A stretch of 64,000 bases of DNA from Amphiura filiformis (lineage: Eukaryota > Echinodermata > Ophiuroidea > Amphilepidida > Amphiuridae), in assembly GCF_039555335.1 (NCBI RefSeq), contig NC_092637.1:7770038-7834037 (forward strand). The letters run 5' to 3'. Both the position numbers and the translations under genes were made by a program. The notes below the pieces were generated by a model, which searched no databases, had not been told where the DNA came from, and was given only the letters and a program-made list of their open reading frames with translations. Of this stretch, positions 22,501 through 31,931 are shown piece by piece (the stretch's first letter is position 1; each line of letters opens with the position of its first letter).

Positions 22501-22862
22501 CTATCACATACACAAGGACAGAAATGAGTTTCCCAGCCAAAATTAGTCGGTATGTCACATGTGGGGAGTGAGCTGTTCCACACATATTTAGTGCTTCCAT
22601 ATTCTCTATTGGGCATATTGTTTTAATGCATGTAAATGATTGGAATTTTTGTCTTATTTTTAACATGTGTTCTGTATCTATTCTATTTCAGAGGAAGTTT
22701 TCAAGAACTTACTTTCATTCAGCAGGTTTCTACGCACACTACAAAAAGTGGATGGCAGAGCAACGTTATTATAACATAGATGAAGAGCAATGGGTGACAC
22801 TCATGCAGGAAGACAAAGATTTCTACAGTCAGCAGTTGGTAGCGGATTCCGATGATGAGTAA
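16343..22862 (+). CDS. Unrecognised three-exon gene fragment (3' end of a gene)
   Basis: Three plus-strand exons (16343-16525, 18558-18683, 22692-22862) have textbook acceptors and GTAAGT donors. All are phase 0, and they join to 159 codons ending in TAA. The first is helical and basic, the second is a compact segment with a Cys and several Arg, and the third is aromatic-rich and ends in the acidic tail LVADSDDE. I do not recognise the family. There is no signal peptide or membrane segment in the visible part. The 5' exons and start were not found. Introns of 2.0 and 4.0 kb carry a mariner and other elements. The gene diverges from the transposase-like gene across the repeat block. Its exon quality argues that it is a real host gene or a second gene of a mobile unit. 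Confidence 0.7.
16526..17239. other. Intron sequence left of the mariner element
   Basis: No gene is supported. Overlapping short frames on both strands at 16554-16910 are rich in Pro and Thr or Arg but have no splice or motif support. Confidence 0.4.
17240..18522 (-). mobile_element. Mariner-like transposon, decayed
   Basis: Inverted ends read (TA)GGGTGTCCC plus an A-run and AGAGAAC at both sides, flanked by TA at 17238-17239 and 18523-18524. The length of 1283 bp is right for mariner. The minus strand keeps a recognisable transposase C-terminal motif (WPARSPDLIPFDFF) near 18260-18220, but no complete frame, so the copy is dead. It lies in intron 1 of the plus-strand gene, in the opposite orientation. 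Confidence 0.85.
18146..18379 (-). pseudogene. Mariner transposase C-terminal remnant
   Basis: The frame contains EWPARSPDLIPFDFF, the block that carries the third catalytic Asp of mariner transposases (SPDL.P.DFF). The upstream half is disturbed by a 26-bp tandem duplication at about 18260-18312 and lacks the other catalytic motifs in frame. The protein is not functional. Confidence 0.8.
18558..18683 (+). CDS. Unrecognised gene, middle exon
   Basis: 126 nt, 42 codons, from an ATCTCTATTTCAG acceptor to TTG/GTAAGT. It encodes VQGKERRYRKWAVETTENIT, then HLCQSRHIRLTETMVRRMVL. A mariner element ends only 35 nt before this exon. Confidence 0.75.
18684..19340. other. Intron sequence, nothing recognised
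   Basis: Intron 2 of the plus-strand gene, left part. No feature is supported beyond homopolymer runs. Confidence 0.4.
19341..20443. mobile_element. 1.1-kb TTAA-flanked TIR element
   Basis: The left end GGGCAGAGTAATGGGAGAGA and the reverse complement of the right end GGCCAGAGTAATGGAAGACA match at 15 of 20 positions or better, and TTAA flanks both sides (19337-19340 and 20444-20447). The interior is AT-rich with long A and T runs and has a short CpG-rich patch (20150-20230) about 210-290 bp from the right end. No transposase frame. TTAA duplication points to a piggyBac-type mobiliser. Confidence 0.75.
20444..20765. repeat. Dispersed repeat, copy 2
   Basis: It matches 4602-4960. The preceding TTAA element interrupts or borders this repeat: the copy-1 sequence TTAAGGTTTAATAAC corresponds to TTAAGGTTATTAATT here. 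Confidence 0.65.
20766..21165. other. Intron sequence, nothing recognised
   Basis: No gene or repeat is supported. Confidence 0.4.
21166..21990. mobile_element. 825-bp element with long mariner-type inverted repeats
   Basis: Ends CATGGTGTCCCTGCAAGAAC and, in reverse complement, CAGGGTGTCCCTGAAAGAAC extend into inverted repeats of about 150 bp, flanked by TA (21164-21165 and 21991-21992). The GGTGTCCC start resembles mariner ends. There is no transposase frame, so it is non-autonomous. It lies in intron 2 of the plus-strand gene. Confidence 0.8.
21991..22691. other. Intron sequence before the terminal exon
   Basis: Nothing recognised apart from the acceptor region ending at 22691. Confidence 0.4.
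22692..22862 (+). CDS. Unrecognised gene, terminal exon
   Basis: 171 nt including the stop, after a TTCTATTTCAG acceptor. It encodes RKFSRTYFHSAGFYAHYKKW, then NIDEEQWVTLMQEDKDFY and the acidic C-terminus DSDDE. The frame also runs upstream through the intron to an ATG at 22626, which is probably not used. I see no AATAAA in the next 350 nt, so the poly(A) signal is unclear. Confidence 0.8.
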   Translation, partial: RKFSRTYFHSAGFYAHYKKWMAEQRYYNIDEEQWVTLMQEDKDFYSQQLVADSDDE

Positions 22863-23295
22863 TTTAATGACATTTTTGTCCTGCTGGTACTTTTTGAATT
22901 TATGCTGATTTGTTATTTCCAGTCCTCTTCTAATGCTTTCTAGAGCTTCTACTCACTTTTCCACTTTCCTCATCACTTTAGTTTTCAAACATTTTGGTCA
23001 AAAACAAAAAATCTCTGTTCAAACGAAGCCAAACAACCCCAAATTTACTGTTCCTTAGTCTGTATATTGATAGTTATCTATGAGTAATGAAACACCTGCG
23101 AATTTCAGCTTTGAATTCAATTTTGTGTTGGCAATTTTAAATTTAGGAGGTTTGTCAGTTAAATATTAATATTATTTGTCAGTTAAATATTATTTTAATA
23201 ACTGTAAACAAGTTTTTTAAAGCAAATGTGACATCTGGTGAAAGTCCTATGTTAGGGGTCATATTTTTCAAACTACATCCTCTAGAACATTAATA
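22863..23295. other. 3' flank of the plus-strand gene
   Basis: Probable 3' UTR and flank. A short tandem duplication of TTTGTCAGTTAAATATTA lies at about 23152-23190. Confidence 0.4.
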
Positions 23296-23496
23296 GAGGC
23301 CGTCAGCCTTTCGCCATCTTGTGGGTACAAATGATCTATGTGTTCATGTGTTGGACACTACACACAGGGCGCAGCTTGCCACACAGCTGTTATAGCGCAT
23401 CAACGCAGTGATTTTGCTGTTCACGCATGGAGATCGAACTACCATCACAGCGTGTACCCACAAGATGGCGGCATATGACGTCACGCTGATGGCCTC
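23296..23496. mobile_element. 201-bp TA-flanked MITE, copy 1
   Basis: TIRs read GAGGCCGTCAGCC then GCCATCTTGTGGGTAC and are mirrored at the right end as GTACCCACAAGATGGC ... GGCCTC, with TA on both sides. No coding capacity. Confidence 0.85.
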
Positions 23497-23500
23497 TATG

Positions 23501-24041
23501 TACATCCATATCAAAATGATGCACTTGTCGGCTGCTTCATTTGTACATAATAATAATAGCTAGAAATAGCTACAAGACTCAACTCCAGCTAAAGTCGCTT
23601 CAAATTATTTTACATAATAGCTAGGAATAGCTACCAAACTCATCTCAAGCAAAAGTGGTTTCATATTATTCCCAAGTCACATAGTTTAGAAATGTTCTCT
23701 TTATAGAGGTAGTCACGTTGAAGTCAACGTTGGCATCTTGTGGGTACGGAGTGCCTTGTTGCTACACCGCGTTGACGCTTGACTGAAGAGGTGCGTCTCG
23801 AGCTGCGACTTCGCGTAATCAGAGGTGTAATGTCTAACGCATGACATGCAGAACGGCAGTACCCACAAGATGGCGGATCCCACGGAAAAGGCTGACGGCC
23901 TCTATTCCTAAACCATGTGACTTAGGGATGATTTGAAGTGACTTCCACTTGAGATGAGTTTGTTATTTATTCTTGGCTATTATGTACAATGAGACATGAG
24001 TAGCACGCAGCCGACAAGTGCATCATTTTGATATGGAGGTA
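23501..24041. mobile_element. Outer palindromic element split by a MITE
   Basis: The left arm (23501-23698) containing CAAAATGATGCACTTGTCGG is the inverted repeat of the right arm (23909-24041), and the 197-bp MITE sits at the centre. The left arm also has a local duplication of the AATAGCTA..AATAGCTAC segment. No coding frame. Confidence 0.75.
23706..23902. mobile_element. 197-bp TA-flanked MITE, copy 2, nested
   Basis: Same family as 23296-23496: CATCTTGTGGGTAC and GTACCCACAAGATGGC arms, a GGCCTC end and flanking TA. It lies in the loop of the outer palindrome. Confidence 0.82.
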
Positions 24042-24510
24042 CATATTTACACCTCTTGTTTTTTTGGTTTAGGGTGTAAATATGCTCCAAAATGGGAAAC
24101 AACGATGCGTCGTGTGTTGTCTGCATGTTTACCACACAAATGTGCCGCACGTGAGATGTTAAACATTGATGAACAATTCTTAGTCAGTGGGAGTGGTCTA
24201 GTTCGTAGACACATTTTTGATTGGACAATCGCAAGATTTCGGGTGCCGTTTATCAGGCCGTAGACGACCCCACGTCATCATGCGTCTTGATAATGCCTTA
24301 CACGCTTGTAGAGGTGCGCGTATGTATTGCGCTGTAATGCGTAGACTAGTGCGGAATACGCGACGCGCTAGCAGTACGCGCAACAGAATACGTGAAGTTG
24401 TAAACAAGTTTCGTTCATTTTATAATGAGGGAAGTTTTATGACGGTAACTTAGTTTTTGCTTTAAAAATTGTTTACAGTTATTAAAATAATATTTAACTG
24501 ACTAAGAATG
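24042..24510. other. Unassigned, locally CpG-rich
   Basis: Frames on both strands at 24198-24453 are Arg-rich because the DNA is rich in GCG and CGC words. No homology or splice support; probably decayed element sequence. Confidence 0.35.
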
Positions 24511-24693
24511 AGAATAAACGATAGGAATTTTTATTTTGCCTATCCTCTACCTATGATAGACGACAGGCAGGTCCAATATTTTTATCGTAGTGGATACCGG
24601 CTGCGCCGGCATCCCCTCCCCACGATATTCGCCCTGCCTGTCGTCTATCACACGATAGAGGATAGGCAAAAAAAAATCCCTATTGTTTATTCT
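24511..24693. repeat. 183-bp near-perfect palindrome
   Basis: AGAATAAACGATAGG at the left pairs with CCTATTGTTTATTCT at the right. The arms continue through GCCTATCCTCT and GATAGACGACAGGCAGG to a CGGCTGCGCCG centre. About 85-90 nt per arm. A foldback MITE is most likely. Confidence 0.85.
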
Positions 24694-24961
24694 CTAAAAG
24701 TAAAACATGATTGAGTCCCTTCTTGCAAAGGCAACAATTAAGCTAAAGATTGTCTAAACCACATGAGGAAACTGGTAATTTTTGTTGTATTGTCAAAGTT
24801 TTGGATTTTTATATTATCAAGTGCTTATTGAGTGTGTATCATATCAATTATCTAGCTACTCTGGATCACAAACAAAACTTGTGATACATACAAATATTTC
24901 GGTCATTACGAGCTTAGCAAACTATGGAGGCCTAAATTTCTAGTTTTTCATTACTATATAG

Positions 24962-25034
24962 GGCTGAATAACTCAGATGGTAGAGTACTGGTCTCACAAA
25001 CCAGAGGTCGCCGGTTCAAATCCTGCTTCAGCCA
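24962..25034 (+). tRNA. tRNA-like gene, anticodon CAC (Val by codon), or tRNA-derived SINE head
   Basis: A full cloverleaf can be drawn. The 7-bp acceptor stem GGCTGAA/TTCAGCC is perfect, the D arm is ACTC/GAGT with GG in the loop, the anticodon arm CTGGT/ACCAG holds loop CTCACAA (anticodon CAC), and the T arm GCCGG/CCTGC has one mismatch and loop TTCAAAT. Discriminator A is followed within 3 nt by TTTT, a Pol III terminator. The body, especially the anticodon arm, looks more like elongator Met than Val tRNA, so a mutated copy or SINE head is possible. Confidence 0.6.
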
Positions 25035-25520
25035 AATTTTCATTGATATCTATCAATACACACACTGAGAAGAAAAATTGATTAGTTATGCAAGAAGTGA
25101 GCGGATTATTGTTGCTACTTTTTGTAATCTACAATGAGAAATACAGCCATTTATGATTTTTTTGGCCAAAAAATATTGACTTTTTCTACATAAATGCTTT
25201 TTATGCTTCAATGTGTATTCACTTTAACCAACACATCTTAATAGCCAAGATTTAAGATTATAATCTTGGGTAATTTCAATCTCCTGGCACATGATGTGAT
25301 GATGGAGCTAGAACTCTTTGAATGACCCTCGTATTACTCTTAACATGGGTCTACTTTCGGCATAGTGATAAAGTCATACAATTCCCGCTGATTAAACTAT
25401 AAGAGATTCTACTGCATCGTAGAACAAGTGATCACATAGTAGAGAACCAGAGGGAAGCATATCAATTATTTAATGGTAATTAAGCATTGTATTTTAAGCG
25501 AAAGAGGTTGCCGTGTAGGG

Positions 25521-25559
25521 TTAAGGTACCGTACATCATTACTTTGATGTACGGCTTAA
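25521..25559. repeat. Short perfect hairpin
   Basis: CCGTACATCA and TGATGTACGG form a 10-bp perfect stem with a 6-nt loop, extended by TTAAG/CTTAA outside a 3-nt bulge. Confidence 0.7.
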
Positions 25560-25807
25560 GGTGAAACATAATGTAATGAGGCAAGTTGTATAGTTAATTT
25601 ATCTTTAAAAACAATAAATTATTTTAACTGGATTTCCAGCAGCTATGCTTGAGCTTTACATCTTTTTAAATTTTTATGCAATTCTCTGCAGTGTACAGTG
25701 CATGAGAGCACCTTTACTTAACAGTGCAATGCCATGCTGCCGGATCACATGTTTTAGGATTCAATAGAAATATGACTTTAGCAAGAGTTAGTCAATTTTC
25801 AGTTATT

Positions 25808-25943
25808 GCTTCATATAGAAGTCCCAAATATGCCAATGAGGATTATGAATACAATGTCACGTTTGAACACACATGTAACACTGATACTCGGCAACGGAAT
25901 GAATCTATATTCCTCATTAGCATATTTGGAACTTCTATGAAGC
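25808..25943. repeat. Inverted repeat, foldback remnant
   Basis: GCTTCATATAGAAGTCCCAA (left) and its mirror ending ACTTCTATGAAGC (right, to 25943) form arms of about 35 nt around a 67-nt spacer. Confidence 0.75.
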
Positions 25944-26862
25944 ACCTACCCAATTTTCAACATTGTAGAGAATAATTATATGATGAGTTTAAGACAATGA
26001 CATTGCAGGCAGGCTGTATCTAAAAATGTATAAAATATACCAGTTGAAACATACAAAATGCACAATAAATATGGTACCACTACCAGTGTTGTAACATAGT
26101 CAAAAAATAAAGGTGCCCATAATATGCACAATATTGATTTCTTTAATTTGAGATGTCTGTGATGGCAAATCTATACGATATTCCATTATCTCCAGTCAGC
26201 GGCATTAGTTAGTCTTGAAGTTTGGGGTGTTCGGTGTTAGTTTAGCATTACTTGGTGCTTGTACATACTTTTAAGTGCGCAATAAGATTGAGCAAGGCGC
26301 AAATTTACCCTAGCCTCGGTTCGAGGCTTCTGGGCTCTGGGATGGTGTGTTCTTTTGTTTTCCTTTTTTTTTTTTTTTTGCTTATCGATTTACTTTTTTA
26401 TTCATGAGTCTTCATATCCTGTCCACCCACCTCTGATCTGTACATGATAATATCAGATTACTACCTCTCTTCATCCAAAGGCAGCAAGAAAGAATTAGAA
26501 GGAGCCTATAATACACTGAGAACTTTACAGTGTTGCGAGTAAGACATAAAAACTGGTTGGAATCAGCAATTTTCTCTGGTTATTTTCTCAAAACCATGAC
26601 AACGAAGAGAGTTCATACACTCTTAGGTAGCAAGAACCAATCAGAGCAAGTGTTAGAAAAATCCAAACCATGCATTGATTGTGTCTAATCACACTACGCG
26701 CAGTGCTTTCGCGAGCGTTCGCGTCGCGTAGGCTTGATTTAATTTTTCGGGCGGGTTGATGCATTCATAGTTGGTTTTATTTTCCAATATGTTTAGTGAT
26801 AATTTTGTTATAAAAACAACAAATATCACATGTTTTTTCTTCTCGTGTATGAAATAGGTTAA

Positions 26863-27224
26863 GGGGGTACTACACCCATGTGGTAAATTTGTAACTATTT
26901 TTGCATTTTTCTCAAAAAATAATAACACACTGGTAACAAAAGTTATGTATATTATTGGGACAAGGAATCCAATTACTACACTGAAATTTCAGTGATTCAA
27001 GACAAGCGGTTAATTTTTTATAAGAAATGAGGTACATCCTAATTGTACCTTATTTCTAATCATAAATTACGAACCGCTTGTCTTAGGTCATTGAAATTCC
27101 AGTGTAGTAATTGGATTCCTTGCCCCTATAATATACATAACTTTTGTTACCACTGTGTTATTAGTTTTTGAGAAATATGCAAAAATAGACACAACTGAAA
27201 TTTATCGAGGGGTGTAGTACCCCC
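26863..27224. mobile_element. 362-bp palindromic TTAA MITE, nested
   Basis: TIRs GGGGGTACTACACCC and GGGTGTAGTACCCCC, TTAA on both sides (26859-26862, 27225-27228), and nearly the whole element folds back on itself. The related repeat at 37395-37697 preserves the empty site AGGTTAATGAAC. Confidence 0.9.
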
Positions 27225-27228
27225 TTAA

Positions 27229-27386
27229 TGAACTTGTATTACTTGTTGCTCGAGAAATTAGACAAACTAATGCACTTGCGATGATGTTGATGCGTCTAAT
27301 GCACTCCCCCCTTCGGACGCATCAACATCAGCATGCGTGCATTATTTTGTCTAATTTCTCTTCCAACAAGTAATACGTGTTCATTA
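27229..27386. repeat. Long palindrome inside the TIR element
   Basis: The arms include TGTATTACTTGTTG..GAAATTAGACAAA and GATGTTGATGCGTC, mirrored by GACGCATCAACATC and TTTGTCTAATTTCTC. It is shared in part with 37612-37692. Confidence 0.8.
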
Positions 27387-27557
27387 ACCTATAAGTAGTA
27401 ATCTGATATTATCATGTACAGATCAGTGGTGGGTGGACAGGATATGAAGACACATGAATAAAAAAATAAATCAAGAAGCAAAAAAAAAAAAAACGGAAAA
27501 AATAGAAGGAAAAAAAGAACACACCATCCTATAGCCCAGAAGCCTCGAACTGAGGCT

Positions 27558-27890
27558 AAATTTACCAGCTGCTAAAAGGCCAAATGCCCCTGGTTCTGAA
27601 GCAGAACTGTCTATTTATATAGAACAGGGGCAATATTTACACAAAAACACAAAAAATTGCTCCTAGATCTGAATTCCTTATTTCAAGCCATGCTTAAATG
27701 TACATACAAGATGTAACGCTAAGCATAAGCAACATATGCTGACTGGAGGTAGTGAAATTAAATAGAATAAATGTTTATTTCATAACTTGGCGATTTCATT
27801 AATATTTGTCACTACTGATATCTTTTTTTGAACATTGTGTTTAACTTGATTTGGGCACATATATTCAACACTTGTATCTGCAATTCTCAT
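27558..27890. other. Intergenic, nothing recognised
   Basis: No gene or repeat is supported. Confidence 0.4.
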
Positions 27891-27967
27891 GTTTCACAAT
27901 ACCATGCGCCTCACTGGGTCGTTTCACAATACAATACGACCCAGCGAGGCGCATTGTATTGTGAAAC
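27891..27967. repeat. 77-nt hairpin with 32-nt arms
   Basis: The left arm 27891-27922 and right arm 27936-27967 pair at 29 of 32 positions (GTTTCACAATAC ... GTATTGTGAAAC outermost) around a 13-nt loop that repeats part of the arm (TTCACAATACAAT). Size and shape resemble a pre-miRNA, but a tiny MITE is equally likely. Confidence 0.75.
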
Positions 27968-28221
27968 ACGCAAATTTTGGACATCAATCCTCACTTTGGC
28001 CTGGTATGTTATTTATTGTACATACTGTACATGTAAGTACTACTAATCTTGATGTGTATCAATATTATGTGCGATGGTTGAGATATTGTTATTTAAATAA
28101 AGTACATGAATGTCACTCACAACATAATGTTATTAGTTCACAATTTGTATTTATTACACAAGTGTTTTATTTTGTCTCAATTTTTTTTATGCAATGTGCC
28201 AAAATTTTGTAATAGATTTTT

Positions 28222-29287
28222 TTGTTAATGACATATTTAATCCATAATGAAACCTTGTCTCCTGTACCAGAAGGGTTGTCAATAACAAAACCAATGGAAA
28301 CAAAGATCAGGCAATGTCTTTGTATAATCAAAACAATGCGGAGCCTTAGATGCCGGGAAAACCAACGTGAACCATCGTTTTGTTTATTCAGAATAACAAA
28401 AACCAGTAATGTCTTTGTGTGGTCAAAACATCGGGCAATGATCAAAACGATAAGGAAACAAAAACACTGGGAACAAGCAACGAAAATCATCTGAAAAGCA
28501 CTTTTTGTACAGTGTTTTAATTTATTTGAAATAACAAATAGCAGGGAATTTATGATCAATAAGGAACCCAAAGCACTGGGAATCCCCATTGAGAACCATC
28601 TAAAACAACCTAATCTTCGTAAAAAATTGATTTAATTTATTCGAAATAGGAAAAACCAATGAAAAGAAATATCAGGCAATGTCTTTCAATGATAAAAACG
28701 ATAAGGAACCTAAAACACTGGGAACCACCAACGGGTACCATCTAAAAAAACACTTTTTGTACAAAAATGATTTAATTTATTCGAAATATTACAAAGAGCA
28801 GGCAATGTCTTTGTACGGTAAGGAGCCCAAAACACTGGGAATCACCTATGCGATGAGAACCATCTAAAAAAATTCATTTTTGTACAAAATTGATTTAATT
28901 TATTCAAAATAACAAAAAACTATGACAACAAAATACTGGGAACCTCCATTGGAAACCATCTAAAAATCACATTTTTGTACAAAAATTATTGTATTAATTT
29001 AAAATAACAAAAACCAATGGCAATGAAAACAAAGATCAGATAATGTCTTTGTACGATCAATACTATAAGGAGCCCAAAACACTGGGAATCACCGATGTGA
29101 CGAGAACCATCTAAAAAAACACATTTTTGTACAAAATTGATTTAATTTATTCAAAATAACAAAAAACTATGACAACAAAGATTAGGCAATGTATTTATAT
29201 GGTGAAAACAATATGGAACCTAAAATACTGGGAACCTCCATTGGAAACCATCTAAAAATCACATTTTTGTACAAAAATCATAAAAAT
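28222..29287. repeat. Irregular tandem array, about 100-150 bp units
   Basis: Recurring words are AGGCAATGTCTTTGTA, ACACTGGGAA, ACCATCTAAAAA, CATTTTTGTACAAAA and TTGATTTAATTTATTC. At least seven copies, with unit starts about 97-151 bp apart owing to internal deletions. Frames crossing it are not gene-like. Confidence 0.85.
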
Positions 29288-29311
29288 CTGTAAATCGCCC
29301 TAAAAATAAAA

Positions 29312-29527
29312 ATGCCAACCCCTGTCAGATTGGCACTTGCCAACCTGGTACAATTGGCAGATGCCAATGATTTCTGACACTCTGGATATTGATGGCAAAT
29401 GCCAATTTGGCCCGTGGCTGCAAATGCCTGGTTGTGCGCACCCTTGCACATTCTTCTTGGCCGAACCTGGCAAATGCCACATTGGCATCAGTTGGCAAGT
29501 GCCAACCTGGCACTATGTGGCATATTT
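29312..29527. repeat. Palindrome cluster TTGGCANNTGCCAA
   Basis: Perfect 14-bp palindromes at 29330-29343, 29354-29367 and 29492-29505, with near copies at 29393-29405 and 29468-29479. The whole segment is roughly an inverted repeat, so it may be a foldback element built from this word. Confidence 0.8.
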
Positions 29528-29887
29528 TCCCTGTGTATGTGACCCGGTACTATGAAATTACCTTACTCGATTTAAGCTATACGCGTGCACCTGCAAAACG
29601 TGCACCGTATACCCGAATAGTATACTTCTATGTGATCACAGCCTTAGAGTAGGCCTAAACACACGTACGGGTACAGTTCCAATATCTGTGGTCTAAATCA
29701 CTGGAATGTAAAACGTCAAGTTGAAATCAATGCTCCTAATTTCAATGATGGATATAAAAAGGATTTTGACACCAAGAAATAATTTTTTAGCAAAGTAGGC
29801 AGCTCAATGTGTTGTTTCGCTTATGACTATATTATTAATATTACCCATCATACTATAAATTAAAAAAATAATTTTATGTATGTAGGC

Positions 29888-29892
29888 CCTAT

Positions 29893-29935
<43 letters not shown>

Positions 29936-29950
29936 TTTTATTTATTTAAT
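29888..29950. repeat. (ATTT)n microsatellite
   Basis: About 14 nearly perfect ATTT units followed by degenerate ones to about 30110. Confidence 0.95.
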
Positions 29951-31931
29951 TCATTTATTCGTTTTTTATGATTTCATTTAAAATTTAATTTTAATTTTGT
30001 GCCTATATGTATTTGTTTATCTATGAATGTACTTATTTTATTTATTTTTGGTTACTTAGGCTATTTACTTATTTATACAGTTTTTATATCTACTTATTTA
30101 GTTAAAACCATATTATAACATTTCTGTAAAAATAGATTAATATTTATTTTCCATGAAATGTTAGCTTTGCTATCAGATATGTCCCTTTTAATTTTGAGCC
30201 GAACAAGTGAGGTAAAGCAAAGAAAATTGGAATTTACTACTAGCGCCAATGCATGCTACTCCAGCAGTTGTAATAAGGTACGACCCTCTGGGGTGTGTGT
30301 GTATGTGTGGCCGTTCGACTAATATTTCCATCGTAATAATAAAACGACGGTTCCTGCGTTTTATTCAAAATCTCGGATTTTGACAAAACTGCAAAACCTA
30401 AAGTCTTGATTTTTGCAGAGTATCTTTGTTTACTAAAGTATATTACATTCGTGTGAAAACCAAAATTTAAACAATTTTTGAGGGCGTTCTCCTGAGCAGC
30501 AAATGTTATAATATGTCTTTAATATTTTGAATGAACGGATAGCAAGTTATATAAAAAATATACATATTTAGTCTGCAGTGTAAAATGATACAGTTTTGTT
30601 ATCATTCATCAATGTACCAAAAATAAGGAGTTGTTGTAGGCCTATACTTGACACTTCAACACTACCGGTACTTAAAATTTGATCGCTTACCGGGAGCGCT
30701 TTCACAGTACCAACTGCGTCCTCAGCCGGATGTTATGGCTCTGATGGTTTCTAAACTTGAAACTGTTTAGGCCTACACATCGTTTCAAATTTTTGAAATT
30801 TTAATGCTATAGGCCTATCATAACGTATCGTAGCTAGTCGTGCGCGAAAAAGAAAACCAGACCTTAGATTGGGATACCCGCGCCATATTCCACGAAAAAA
30901 AAAACGTGCTTTTCTTTTATGGAGTCTCTCCACGTGGGTCGACTGCAGACAACAAGTTTCAAATATAACAATTTCAGAATACAATTTTCATGATCATATT
31001 TTTAATCGTCATGGAAAATACATTAAAATGAGTACAAACAAGCCTAGAATTGGTTCAGTGGTTCTTAGATATAGCTCTTGATATTTTGAGAAAATATCTC
31101 CAAACTTGGGACTTTTTATGTTGAAGCCTTTATGGCTTGTACGCAGAAAATTAAGTTCCAATAGTGCTCATTTCTCAGGTTCCATTCCCGATAATTATGG
31201 TAATCGGGTTTATACACCCATGAAATTCTTCCTCTCTATTTAGTTAGGCCTATTTATAACATATCCATGAAAAATGTTCAAGAACACAATTATTAGGTAT
31301 AGGCCTATTCCTAGTAGGCCTATGAAACTAAACGTGTTAGGGGTGCTAATTTAGTTGACTGTACATTATTCGATGAAGCAACATTCGAACCCCTGACCAG
31401 TTGTACCAATTCACTAGAATATGCATGTTGACCAGCTCTGTCTTCATGACCAATCTAGCCTAATAATAATAAATTGGTCAAATTTGGTTTTAATGAAGAC
31501 TATATGAACTACATATGCATATCAGCCTGATAGATCTACCTAAAAAGGCTTACATTCATATGGTCGAATCCAACCAAAAGTGTACACGGCATGTTCAGGG
31601 CCATAACTTTAAAGTATTAATCAATTGGCATTCGTTTTTGTATTGTGTTTATTCGCCTTGATCATACGCTTCGCGCCATATATAATAAGACCCCCTTCTG
31701 TGAAAAACTTAGACACAGAGACCCCAAAACATGCTATTTTTACCCATTTTTTCAAAATATTTCTTAAGGTATTTTTAAAAACATCTAAATCAGTTATGAA
31801 AAGAAGTCATTGGATTGAATCTAAATTGATTTCCTGAAAGGTGTGTATTCAAAGATTGTCTGTTCAATTTTTCACATATTTGTACATAATTATGAATTTT
31901 TGGTGATAACTTTTTGAGTGGTATTTTTTAC
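29951..31931. other. Intergenic, nothing recognised
   Basis: AT-rich sequence with short frames only (largest about 77 codons). No splice-bounded exon or element ends seen. Confidence 0.4.

Larger units (their letters stand above)
25041..26309. other. Intergenic, nothing recognised except two hairpins
   Basis: No exon is supported. Two inverted repeats are listed separately. Confidence 0.4.
26310..27557. mobile_element. 1.25-kb TIR DNA element with 9-bp target duplication
   Basis: Inverted repeats of about 150 bp (26310-26462 and 27405-27557) begin AGCCTCGGTTCGAGGCTTCT / AGCCTCAGTTCGAGGCTTCT. AAATTTACC is present on both outer sides (26301-26309 and 27558-27566), within 2 nt of the TIRs. 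A 9-bp duplication suggests a Mutator-type mobiliser and an 8-bp reading a hAT type; I cannot decide. No transposase is visible. A TTAA MITE has inserted inside. Confidence 0.75.

Noticed and set aside
24198-24453. Arg-rich overlapping frames on both strands
   Set aside because: Explained by local GCG/CGC-rich sequence; no homology or splice evidence.
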